The notes under the pieces were generated by a model that was not told where the DNA came from, searched no databases, and saw only the letters and a program-made list of their open reading frames with translations. The position numbers and the translations under genes were made by a program. Source: Roseateles amylovorans (GTDB lineage Bacteria > Pseudomonadota > Gammaproteobacteria > Burkholderiales > Burkholderiaceae_C). From it: 64,000 bases of DNA. Of the stretch, positions 26,660 to 34,630 are shown piece after piece. Location of the stretch: positions 6,200,001 through 6,264,000 of the forward strand of contig NZ_CP104562.2 of the NCBI RefSeq assembly GCF_025398155.2. Reading direction: 5' to 3'. Numbering within the stretch: the stretch's first letter is position 1; every line of letters begins with the position of its first letter.

Positions 26660-27355
26660 ATGAATTCGTCCGCTTCAGCCCCATCCGCATTCCAGGCTCA
26701 GACCGTCAGCGTCGTGATCGGAGGCACCTCTGGCATTGGCCGCGCCGTGGTGCAAGCGCTGCAGGCACGACCCGGGCAGGTCATCGCTGCAGGGCGTCGC
26801 ACCGCGCTGGATGTGTCCAAAGAAGCCGACGTGGCAACGTTCTTCGAGTCGCTGGGCCCGATCGACCATGTCGTGTTCACCGCCGGCTCATCGGCCCCGG
26901 GAGGCGCGCTCATCGACCTCGATCTGACAGCCGCCCGCGCCGCCTTCGACACCAAGTTCTGGGGCGCGGTCCATGTGGCCCGCCACGCCGCCCGTCGGAT
27001 GCGCCCCGGCGGCACGCTCACCCTGACCTCGGGCATGCTGGCCCGCCGACCGACCCCCGGCACCTTCGTCAAGAGCGCCATGAATGCCGCCCTCGAGATC
27101 ACGACCAAGGTGCTGGCGCGGGAGCTGGCCCCGCTGCGGGTCAATGCGGTGAGCCCGGGACTGACCGACACCGAGGCCTACGCCGGCATGGCGCCCGCCG
27201 CCCGCGAGGCCATGCTGGCCAAGGCGGCCGCGTCGTTGCCCGCTGGCCGGGTGGGCCGTCCGGAAGACCTGGCCGCTGCCGTGCTGTTTGCCATCGACAA
27301 CCCCTTCGTCACCGGGACGGTGATCGATGTTGAGGGCGGCGCGCTGATTCAGTAG
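26660..27355 (+). CDS. Short-chain dehydrogenase/reductase with atypical active site
   Basis: This 231-residue Rossmann-fold protein has the NAD(P)-binding motif GGTSGIG near residue 21, an AGRR-type cofactor-selecting segment and VVFTAGS (the NAG-equivalent). The catalytic Ser is in LTLTSGML. Where SDRs carry Tyr-x-x-x-Lys, this one reads PGTFVKSAMNAAL, with no tyrosine and no lysine at the expected pair. The later VNAVSPGLTDTEAY block is normal. It resembles a subgroup of small SDRs lacking YxxxK. The substrate is unknown. It is controlled probably by the divergent LysR and lies 195 bp before an Old Yellow Enzyme gene. Confidence 0.88.
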   Translation: MNSSASAPSAFQAQTVSVVIGGTSGIGRAVVQALQARPGQVIAAGRRTALDVSKEADVATFFESLGPIDHVVFTAGSSAPGGALIDLDLTAARAAFDTKFWGAVHVARHAARRMRPGGTLTLTSGMLARRPTPGTFVKSAMNAALEITTKVLARELAPLRVNAVSPGLTDTEAYAGMAPAAREAMLAKAAASLPAGRVGRPEDLAAAVLFAIDNPFVTGTVIDVEGGALIQ

Positions 27356-27550
27356 CGCCATCGTGCTGCCGGAATGCGGCGGCGGGTGACTCAACGCCTG
27401 GGTCCCCGATCGCGCTGCAACCGGTGGCTCGTGCCGTCGCCATGGCCGCGCGGCGCGCATGTCCCGACCGATGTGTCTCGACACCCCTTCGTTGCCCCTC
27501 CGAGCTGATGGCTCTCCGGGGCCCTTTTTGGAGTTCCTTCCGGAGTTCTC

Positions 27551-28720
27551 ATGACCACTTCAGCTGCATCCACCCACGTTGCGCCCACCGCGCCCGACCT
27601 GTTCTCGCCGATCACCCTGGGACCGCTGGCGCTGCCTCATCGCGTCGTCATGGCGCCGATGACCCGGGCCCGCACCGACCAGCCCGGCAATGTGCCCAAC
27701 GCATTGATGGCCGACTACTACGCCCAGCGCGCCAGCGCCGGACTGATCATCAGCGAGGCGACCCAGATCTCGCCTCAGGGCCAGGGCTACAGCTTCACCC
27801 CCGGCATCCACAGCGAGGCGCAGGTCGCGGGCTGGCAGAAGGTCACCCGCGCCGTGCATGCCGCCGGTGGCCGGATCGCGCTGCAGTTGTGGCATGTGGG
27901 TCGGATGTCGCATGCATCGTTCCATGACGGCGGCCAGCCGGTGGCGCCCTCCGCACTGTCGCCGGACGCGAAGGTCTGGGTGGTGGAGGCCGACGGCGTC
28001 GGCCGCATGGTGGATTGCCCGATGCCGCGCGCGCTGACGCTCGAGGAGATCGCCGAGGTGATCGAGGACTTCCGCATTGCCGCCCGAAACGCCCGCCGTG
28101 CCGGCTTCGATGCGGTGGAGATCCATGCCGCCAATGGCTATTTGATCGACCAGTTTCTGCGCACCACCTCCAACCAGCGCGACGACCGCTACGGCGGCAG
28201 CCGCGATCACCGTGTCCGCTTCCTGGAAGAAGTGACGAAGGCGGTGGCGGACGAAATCGGCGCGGACCGAGTCGGCGTGCGCTTGGCGCCGTTCATCACT
28301 GCCCGCAACATGAACTGTCCCGACATCATTCCAACCATCCTGCTGGCGGCGGAGCGGCTGTCGGCGCTCGGGATCGGCTTCATCCACCTGGCCGAGGCCG
28401 ACTGGGACGACGCCCCGCAGATTCCCGATGACTTCCGCCACACGCTGCGCCGGGTGTTCACCGGGCGCCTGATCGTCGCCGGCCGCTATGACCGGGCGAG
28501 GGCACAGGCGTTGATCGGCGCCGGCCTGGTCGACCTGGTGGCCTTCGGCCGACCGTTCATCGCCAACCCCGACCTGCCGATGCGCCTGCAGCAGTCGCTG
28601 CCGCTGGCCGACTTCGACGGCGCGCTGCTGTTCGGTGGCGATGCGCACGGCTACAGCGACTATCCGCCGCTGACGACCACCGCCGGCGAGTCCAGGCAAG
28701 CGGCGGCTGCCGGAACGTGA
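27551..28720 (+). CDS. Alkene reductase, Old Yellow Enzyme family (NemA-like)
   Basis: This 389-residue FMN-dependent TIM-barrel enzyme reduces activated C=C bonds or nitro/nitrate esters with NAD(P)H. It has the OYE N-terminus LFSPITLGPLALPHRVVMAP, MTRARTD after it, the substrate-anion binders His192 and Asn195 and the proton donor Tyr197 in HAANGYLIDQF. SNQRDDRYGGS and the C-terminal FMN-phosphate site with GLVDLVAFGRPFIANPDL follow. Full length, no defects. The SDR upstream and the LysR beyond it suggest a small electrophile-response set, though the 195-bp gap may hold a separate promoter. Confidence 0.95.
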   Translation: MTTSAASTHVAPTAPDLFSPITLGPLALPHRVVMAPMTRARTDQPGNVPNALMADYYAQRASAGLIISEATQISPQGQGYSFTPGIHSEAQVAGWQKVTRAVHAAGGRIALQLWHVGRMSHASFHDGGQPVAPSALSPDAKVWVVEADGVGRMVDCPMPRALTLEEIAEVIEDFRIAARNARRAGFDAVEIHAANGYLIDQFLRTTSNQRDDRYGGSRDHRVRFLEEVTKAVADEIGADRVGVRLAPFITARNMNCPDIIPTILLAAERLSALGIGFIHLAEADWDDAPQIPDDFRHTLRRVFTGRLIVAGRYDRARAQALIGAGLVDLVAFGRPFIANPDLPMRLQQSLPLADFDGALLFGGDAHGYSDYPPLTTTAGESRQAAAAGT

Positions 28721-28852
28721 CGTCCTTGGCGCGCAGGCCATCTGGAGCGGCGCCCCTAGGGTCGCCCTTCAGATCCCGGCGCAGGTGCCGATGTAGAGTC
28801 GGCGGCCCGCTGTTCGCGGGTCGAGCGTTCCTTTGCCTGTCGTCCGCGCCCC

Positions 28853-29986
28853 ATGCGTTTCTGTTCCCTGTCCTCGGTGAAGAACCGGATCACCCTCGGC
28901 CAGCCGCTGCCCTTCAGCGTGCGCGATGCCGAGCGGATGCTGCTGCTCGCGCGCGGCCAGGTGATCGCCGACAACGAGCAGCTGATGGCCTTGCTGGCAC
29001 GCGGCGCGCTGGTGGACGTGGCCGAACTGGCGGACGCCATGAAGCCCGCCCGTTCGGAGAGCCAGGCCGATCGGCTGGCCCGATTGCCGGCGGAGTGGGA
29101 CCGCGGCACCCAGGATGTGCGCAAGGCGCTCACCGCCGCACCGGATCGCATGGCCGAGGCGCTGGACAGTGCCACCGAGCTGATGCTGTCGCTGATCCAC
29201 TGCTCGCCGGAGATGGCGCTGTCGCAAGTGGTGCGGCAGACCGAAGGCGGCGGCGGGCATTACGGCATGACCCACTCCCTGCACGCCGCCACCGCCTGCC
29301 AGGCGGCGGCGCGCTATCTGGGCTGGTCCGCCGAGGAACAGCGCCGCGCCTTCCAGGCCGCACTGACCATGAACCTGGGCATGCTGGACCTGCAGGCCCG
29401 GCTGTCCACCCAGATCTCGCCGCTCACGCCGATGCAGCGCGAGGCCATCCATGAACATCCGATCCGCAGCGTGGAAATGCTGGAAGCTGCCGGCATCTAT
29501 GACGCCGACTGGCTGGATGCGGTGCTCCATCATCACGAAGTGCCGGATGGCTCCGGCTACCCGATCGGACTGAGCGAAGTCGGCGAGCTGGCGGAAATGC
29601 TGCGCTTTGCCGACGTCTACACCGCGCGGCTGAGCAGCCGCGCCAACCGCCCCGCCATGAGCGCGCAACAGGCGGGTCGCGAGCTCCACCAGATGGCCGC
29701 GCAGAGTCCGCTCGCCGCGGCGCTGATCAAGGCCTTCGGCATCTTCCCGCCTGGCAGCCTGGTTCGCCTGGCCAGCGGCGAGGTCGGCCTGGTGGTGCGC
29801 AACGGCGACAAGGCCCACCGGCCGATGGTGTCGGCCCTCACCAATGCCGCGGGCGAGCCCCGGCAGATGCCGGTCATGCGCGACAGCAGCCGCCAGGAGC
29901 ATGCGGTGGTCGCCCTGCTGCCGGCGCAGGCGGCACCGATCCGGTTGTCGGATGAGCGCGTCGCGTCGCTGATCACCGGCCTCTGA
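28853..29986 (+). CDS. HD-GYP-type protein with degenerate HD motif
   Basis: This 377-residue protein has an N-terminal PilZ-adaptor-like region and a central HD-GYP domain (about 130-300). The GYP signature is kept as HHHEVPDGSGYPIG (about 226-239), and THSLHAATAC provides the first His. The diagnostic HD dyad, normally in a GxLLHDIGK context, is replaced by AALTMNLGMLDLQ (about 170-182), so one or two metal ligands are lost. HD-GYP enzymes hydrolyse cyclic di-GMP. This one may be inactive or use an altered metal site and act as a binding protein. A C-terminal beta domain (about 300-377) follows. The gene stands alone. Confidence 0.88.
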   Translation: MRFCSLSSVKNRITLGQPLPFSVRDAERMLLLARGQVIADNEQLMALLARGALVDVAELADAMKPARSESQADRLARLPAEWDRGTQDVRKALTAAPDRMAEALDSATELMLSLIHCSPEMALSQVVRQTEGGGGHYGMTHSLHAATACQAAARYLGWSAEEQRRAFQAALTMNLGMLDLQARLSTQISPLTPMQREAIHEHPIRSVEMLEAAGIYDADWLDAVLHHHEVPDGSGYPIGLSEVGELAEMLRFADVYTARLSSRANRPAMSAQQAGRELHQMAAQSPLAAALIKAFGIFPPGSLVRLASGEVGLVVRNGDKAHRPMVSALTNAAGEPRQMPVMRDSSRQEHAVVALLPAQAAPIRLSDERVASLITGL

Positions 29987-30124
29987 AAGCCTATCGGCGA
30001 CGTCGAAACCGACGCGCCAAACGCTGAGTTTTTGCGGGATTCAGGGGCAACACCCCCCTCAACCGACCTTGCGTTTTTATTAAGTCGCAAATACTGCCCG
30101 TCGTCGAATTGGACAGGGGCATAC

Positions 30125-31024
30125 GTGACGCAAGCGATGGATGTGGAGATTCGGTCGAACGACTGGCGGGCCGTGGTGTCCCCGGCACGAGGCGGGCAGC
30201 TGTGCTCCCTCAGTTCCCAGGAGAACGGACGGCGGCGCAACTGGATCAAGACGCTGGAAAGCGGCGAGCATGGGCATTTCGGTGGCGGGCATGTCACCGT
30301 GGAAGCGCCGGGTCAGGGGCCGATGCCGCATCCTGAAGGGCCGCCAATCGGTTGGCCGGACATCGGTCCCTGCCCGTCGCTGGTGCCGTGGCAACTGGCC
30401 CGATCGACACCCGAGCGGGTGGAGCTGCTGTACCGGCATTGCAGCCGCTCGCCGGGGGAATCCGCCTACCAGTTGGGCCAATCGCTGACCTTGGCGCCAC
30501 AGCGGCTGTCGATGACGGTCTCGATGTGCAACCTCGGCCCCTATCCGCTGATCCGGCGCCTGGGCTGGCAACTGCGTCTGCCCGACGAATTCAGTTTCCA
30601 GATCTCCCTGGATCCAGAGGAGCCGACCCTGCGACGTCCCTCGCGCGGGCATCTGACCCAATGCGTCGGCTGGCCGGGTCGCGCCCTGCTGAGCACGCTG
30701 GATGGCCGATGTCTGGAACTCAACGCCGAGGGCGGCATCCATACCGTCACCGCGCTTCGGCATCTGGGCCGGCCCGGCGTGACGCTGCGCCTGATGACGG
30801 CCGACATCCCGACCCTGACGCCGCTGGAGCGCGGTGAAGAGTGGCGGCTGGCACTCAGCTTGACCTTGACCGCGCCGGCTGGAACCACGGCGCCCACCGG
30901 ACGGAGCTCATCCATCGCGTCGACAACCCCGACTTCATCGGCAACATCGGCAACATCGGCAGCATCGGTGGGATCGGTGGAATCGGCAGCACCGGCCACC
31001 TCGCCTTCCTCATCGTCCGCATGA
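30125..31024 (+). CDS. Galactose-mutarotase-like protein with repeat-encoded tail
   Basis: This protein of about 299 residues reads as an aldose-1-epimerase/mutarotase-fold beta protein: VVSPARGGQLCSLSS near the start, GGGHVTVEAPGQGPMPHPEG, and later LDGRCLELNAEGGIHTV. Catalytic His/Glu residues cannot be assigned safely, so sugar epimerase activity is not shown. The last ~40 residues are Ser/Thr/Ala-only and are encoded by a 9-bp tandem repeat, probably a late addition. The GTG at 30125 has AGGGG five bases upstream; an ATG at 30137 is the alternative. Upstream in-frame sequence is AT-richer and not coding-like. Confidence 0.62.
   Translation: MTQAMDVEIRSNDWRAVVSPARGGQLCSLSSQENGRRRNWIKTLESGEHGHFGGGHVTVEAPGQGPMPHPEGPPIGWPDIGPCPSLVPWQLARSTPERVELLYRHCSRSPGESAYQLGQSLTLAPQRLSMTVSMCNLGPYPLIRRLGWQLRLPDEFSFQISLDPEEPTLRRPSRGHLTQCVGWPGRALLSTLDGRCLELNAEGGIHTVTALRHLGRPGVTLRLMTADIPTLTPLERGEEWRLALSLTLTAPAGTTAPTGRSSSIASTTPTSSATSATSAASVGSVESAAPATSPSSSSA
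30937..30999. repeat. 9-bp tandem repeat (ATCGGCAAC) at the 3' end of a gene
   Basis: Seven imperfect 9-bp units (atcggcaac twice, atcggcagc, atcggtggg, atcggtgga, atcggcagc, accggccac) lie in the low-complexity tail of the mutarotase-like gene. They are related to units at 11318 and 48328. Confidence 0.75.
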
Positions 31025-31072
31025 CGCCTTGTCCGCCATGCCGTTGGCGCCGGTACGCGGCAGCGAACAGAC

Positions 31073-31148
31073 CATCGAGCAACCGAGCAACCGAGCAACA
31101 CATCAACCGAGCGATGGAACGATGGAACGATGGAGCGATCGAGGGAAG
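31073..31148. repeat. 8-bp tandem repeats (ACCGAGCA and ATGGAACG)
   Basis: Nine consecutive 8-bp blocks run through the gap before the SulP gene: several ACCGAGCA-type units pass into ATGGAACG-type units. The sequence is non-coding. The surrounding 31025-31296 holds no gene. Confidence 0.7.
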
Positions 31149-31296
31149 CCCCACGGCCTGCGCGGTCACCGGCGACCGATCGCGTGATCGACTGGGCACC
31201 ACGGACCGCCGAGGGCCGTGCGTCGTCGGGGCCTTGGAGGTCACGGCCCTATACTGCCGCGCGTTGCGCCGCTCCCCGGCGCGGACACCCGTGCCC

Positions 31297-32940
31297 ATGC
31301 CTGTTTCCGCCGCTGCCGTCCGCCTGTATGTGCGCGACGCCCTGCGCGACGATCTGATCGCCGCCGTCGTTGTCAGCGTGCTGCTGATTCCCCAGAGCCT
31401 GGCCTACGCCATGCTCGCCGGACTTCCACCGCAGGTGGGGCTCTATGCCAGCCTGCTGCCGCCGCTGATGTATGCGGCCCTGGGGTCCAGCCCCTTCCTC
31501 AACATCGGCCCGGTGGCGGTGCTGGCGCTGATGATTCTGCAGACGCTGCAGCTCGCACCCGCCGGCGTCAGTCCGAGCGAGGCGGCGCTGGTGCTGTCGG
31601 CCGAGGTGGGCCTGTTGCTGGCCGCGGCCGCGCTGCTGCGGCTGCATGCGCTGGCGGCCTTGCTGTCGGTGCCAGTGCTGCATGGCTTCGAGACGGGCGC
31701 CACCCTGGCCATTGCGGCCAGCCAGTTGCCCGTGTTGCTGGGCTCCAGCGCAGGCGGTGCCACCTTGCCCGAACTGTGGCAATCCGCCGCGGCGCACGGT
31801 TTCGACTGGCGCGGCACCAGCGCTGCTTTCGGCGTCGCGGCGCTGGCTGCACTCATCCTCGTGCGACGGTTGCCCAAGGGCATGGCTTCCCGGCTCGCCC
31901 CGCTGGTGGTGCTGCTGGCGGCCATCGCACTGACCTGGTGGTGGGACCCGCTGGGTCTGTCGCGTGTCGGCACCTTGCCGCCGCTGGCCCTCAGCTTCAC
32001 GCCGCCCCGCCTGGATCCGGCGCTCTGGACCGCGCTGCTGCCCGGCGCGGCGCTGATCGCGCTGCTGGGCTATGTGTCGAGCCTGGCGGTGGCGGAGTCC
32101 CTGGCCCGACGGGTCGGGCAGCGGGTCGATGCGCGTCGCGAGCTGATGGGACTGGCCGGCGCCAACCTCGCGGCGGCGCTGAGTGGCGGCATGCCGTCGG
32201 CCGCCAGCTTCTCCCGCAGCGTGCTGATGAGCGACGCGGGCAGCCGCACCCGCATGACGGGCGTGTTCGTGGCGGGCTTGATGGGGCTGGCCCTGATGAC
32301 GCTGTCGCCGGTCCTGGCCTGGTGTCCGAAGCCGGTGCTGGCGGCCAGCATCATGGTGGCGGTGCTGTCGGGCCTGAAGTTCGGCCCCTACCGCGACGCC
32401 TGGCATTACGACCGCACCGAGGCGCTGCTCATGTGGGCGGTCACCCTGCTGGTGCTGGGCGTGAGCATCACGGCGGCGCTGGGGTTGGGCGTGCTGGGCG
32501 CCATCGCCTTGTTGCTGCAGCGCAGTGCGCGGCCGCATGTGGCCTTGATCGGCCGCATTCCGGGCACCGAGCACTATCGCAATGTCGAGCGCTACCAGGT
32601 GCTGCTGGACCCGGAGGTGCTGAGCCTGCGCATCGACGAAAGCCTGCTGTTCCTCAACGGCCGCAGCCTGGCCGACGTGGTCCAGGCCCATCTGGACAGC
32701 CATCCGCAAACGCGGCGGGTGCTGCTGCAGATGTCCCCGGTCAACAGCATCGACTTCAGCGGTCTGAGCGCGCTCAAGGAGCTTCACGAAACCCTGGCCC
32801 GTCAGGGTCGGCGGCTGGACCTCAGCGAGGTCAAGGGCCCGGTGCTGGACCGACTGAAAGCCGGCGGCTGGACCGAATGGTTCCAGGGCCGACTGTTCCT
32901 CAGCCACCACCAGGGCATGCAGGACCATCACGGCCAGTGA
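31297..32940 (+). CDS. SulP-family anion transporter with STAS domain
   Basis: This 547-residue inner-membrane anion transporter (sulfate, bicarbonate or similar) shows the SulP opening DLIAAVVVSVLLIPQSLAYAM and the segment GLPPQVGLYASLLPPLMYAALG. It has 12-14 membrane segments to about residue 410 and a C-terminal cytoplasmic STAS domain (about 425-530) with NSIDFSGLSALKELHETL. The DFS context is where a regulatory Ser would sit. ATG 31297 gives the normal length. Further upstream in-frame codons run through 8-bp repeats and are not coding. Substrate not predictable. Confidence 0.93.
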   Translation: MPVSAAAVRLYVRDALRDDLIAAVVVSVLLIPQSLAYAMLAGLPPQVGLYASLLPPLMYAALGSSPFLNIGPVAVLALMILQTLQLAPAGVSPSEAALVLSAEVGLLLAAAALLRLHALAALLSVPVLHGFETGATLAIAASQLPVLLGSSAGGATLPELWQSAAAHGFDWRGTSAAFGVAALAALILVRRLPKGMASRLAPLVVLLAAIALTWWWDPLGLSRVGTLPPLALSFTPPRLDPALWTALLPGAALIALLGYVSSLAVAESLARRVGQRVDARRELMGLAGANLAAALSGGMPSAASFSRSVLMSDAGSRTRMTGVFVAGLMGLALMTLSPVLAWCPKPVLAASIMVAVLSGLKFGPYRDAWHYDRTEALLMWAVTLLVLGVSITAALGLGVLGAIALLLQRSARPHVALIGRIPGTEHYRNVERYQVLLDPEVLSLRIDESLLFLNGRSLADVVQAHLDSHPQTRRVLLQMSPVNSIDFSGLSALKELHETLARQGRRLDLSEVKGPVLDRLKAGGWTEWFQGRLFLSHHQGMQDHHGQ

Positions 32941-33497
32941 GGTCGCGGGGGGGTCGGGTACGACGCCTGACCGTGCGCCTCCATCCGTGCGGGTTGATCG
33001 GTGCAAGTTGATCGGTGCGGCTGATCGGTGCGGGTTGATCGCTCCGCGTCGACCAGGCGACGTGGGTCAGAGCGTGGCGTGCTGATCGCCGTGCTTGCTC
33101 CAGGTCCGGCATGCTCAGGCAGACGATGAAGGCGTTCATTCGGGGAATGACTCCCCCGTCACGCACAGGAATTCGCAGACGCCCAACGTCGCGACGCTGC
33201 GTTCACTGCCGCTGGTGCGCGGGGAAGCGCGGCCCGCCCGCCGGCATGTGCCCAGTTGGGGGATCTGTGCGGCTACCAGCCATTTCCACCTGACCTGCGC
33301 AAATCCACGCGGGATTGTTCCGATCTTTTCAACGGTCTGTTGCGAGGAACCGGATTTAAGGGTGAACCCTAATGCTCTATCGTTCACCCATCGACAAATC
33401 AAAACGACGCGTCGAACCAACCCGAAGTCATTCGACTCCAACGTCCCTCTGCCCTCCGCCCTCAAAGCCCTGCGGCCTGAATTTGAAAGGAAAGATC
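32941..33497. other. Intergenic region between SulP and DUF4148 genes
   Basis: This 557-bp stretch begins with a degenerate repeat of GTTGATCGGTGC spaced 13-14 bp (32994-33042). It carries the AGGGT-GA-ACCCT palindrome (33359-33370) and ends with the promoter and ribosome site of the DUF4148 gene. No gene is seen. Confidence 0.6.
33359..33370. promoter_or_regulatory. AGGGT-GA-ACCCT palindrome upstream of the DUF4148 gene
   Basis: A perfect 5-bp inverted repeat with a 2-bp centre, flanked by TTA and AA, lies about 130 bp upstream of the start codon. It is similar to the element at 22250-22263 and may bind an unknown regulator. Confidence 0.4.
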
Positions 33498-33821
33498 ATG
33501 AGCACCAAGAACTTCATCGCTTCCGCCCTGTTCGCGTCCGTGGCCCTGGTGTCCGGCGCTGCAATGGCCAATGACAACCCCCACACCCAGCCGGTCAACA
33601 CGCCCAGCCAAGTGACCCGTGCGGAAGTACTGGCCGACCTGCAGATCTATCGTGAATCGGGTCTGGCCGCCGTCGAGCAGTCCGAAACCTACGGCTATGA
33701 CGTGCAACGCCGCACCGAAGCCAAGGCCAAGTACGCCCAGCTGCGCAACTCGCCCTACTACGCGACGCTGGTCAAGCGTTTCGGCGGCGACGCCAACAAG
33801 ATCGCTGTGGCCGGTCGCTGA
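33498..33821 (+). CDS. DUF4148 family secreted small protein
   Basis: This 107-residue protein has a Sec signal peptide (ASALFASVALVSGAAMAND, cleavage after AMA near residue 24). The conserved DUF4148 segment follows: VTRAEVLADLQIYRESGL and then YAQLRNSPYYATLV. DUF4148 proteins are small exported proteins almost confined to Burkholderiales, and their function is unknown. GAAAGGAAAG precedes the ATG, and codon use suggests good expression. A strong terminator lies 200 bp downstream. Single gene. Confidence 0.9.
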   Translation: MSTKNFIASALFASVALVSGAAMANDNPHTQPVNTPSQVTRAEVLADLQIYRESGLAAVEQSETYGYDVQRRTEAKAKYAQLRNSPYYATLVKRFGGDANKIAVAGR

Positions 33822-34221
33822 TCAAGGCAGGCCGGCCCCAGGGTCGGTCTGCTCGGCGATCGATGGTGACGCCTTCGCTTCCTGGCAGTCAGAACTCGAA
33901 CCTCTCGATGCGGCGCCACCGGCGTTGAGTCGATTCAAGGGCATCAAGGGCTTCGGCCCTGGTCAGTGGCGGTTTCTCCGCACTCCTCCTCACCGCCACC
34001 GACCCCCTTTTCGCCGACTCTTCAAACCCTTTCTGGAGATACTCCCATCTCCGGAAAGGGTTTTTATTTGGGCGAGCCAGAAAATCGATGCGGAAACCCG
34101 GAAGGGGAAAATCAGCGCAGTCCGACAAAACCCGGACATCAAACCCCGGGAAATTGTGAGCGCTCGGCCTTCAACAGACTTCAATAGGCGCAACGTTGAT
34201 TTTCAGCCGCGCCACGGCGCC
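33822..34221. other. Intergenic region after the DUF4148 gene
   Basis: This 400-bp stretch contains one strong plus-strand terminator (34024-34069) about 200 bp after the DUF4148 stop. The sequence between stop and hairpin could be a long 3' untranslated region or hide a small RNA. I see no open frame with coding character. Confidence 0.55.
34024..34069 (+). terminator. Strong Rho-independent terminator
   Basis: The arms AAACCCTTTCTGGAGAT (34024-34040) and ATCTCCGGAAAGGGTTT (34047-34063) pair over 17 bp with one G-T pair and a 6-nt loop, followed by TTATTT. Reads on the + strand after the DUF4148 gene. Confidence 0.92.
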
Positions 34222-34596
34222 TTAGCCCAACCACCAAACCAGCAGGCCGATCAGCGTGAGCAGCCACAGCGCCAAGCCGGCGGCTGCCAAGCGAAGGATG
34301 CGAGGCAGCCTGTCGCGCTGCACCGCAGCGCGGGCTTGGGCCCGTGCCATCACCGGCGCGGGCATCAGCTTGAGCACCAGCCAGAAGCCCGCGGGCACCA
34401 GGACGAGATCGTCCAGCCAGCCCAGCAACGGAATGAAGTCCGGAATCAGGTCGATGGGGCTGAGCGCATAGGCCGCCACGGCCAGGGCCACCAGGCGTGC
34501 GGGCCAGGGGGCCTCCCGGTCGCGCACCGCATAGAAGACGGTCAGCAGCTCGCCCTTGATCAGGGCGGCCCATCGTTTGAGGGAGCCGCGTTTCAT
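34222..34596 (-). CDS. YkvA/DUF1232 family membrane protein
   Basis: This 124-residue protein contains the DUF1232 signature YALSPIDLIPDFIPLLGWLDD (about residues 43-63, quoted across its core). A hydrophobic segment precedes it and one C-terminal membrane helix follows (about 102-122, ending LLVWWLG). The function of the family is unknown. The gene is 34 bp from the acyl-CoA synthetase stop on the same strand, so it may be the last gene of that transcript. The length is normal for the family. Confidence 0.87.
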   Translation of the reverse strand: MKRGSLKRWAALIKGELLTVFYAVRDREAPWPARLVALAVAAYALSPIDLIPDFIPLLGWLDDLVLVPAGFWLVLKLMPAPVMARAQARAAVQRDRLPRILRLAAAGLALWLLTLIGLLVWWLG

Positions 34597-34630
34597 CCGC
34601 CCATCATGCCCCGATCGCCGGGCCGTCGAC

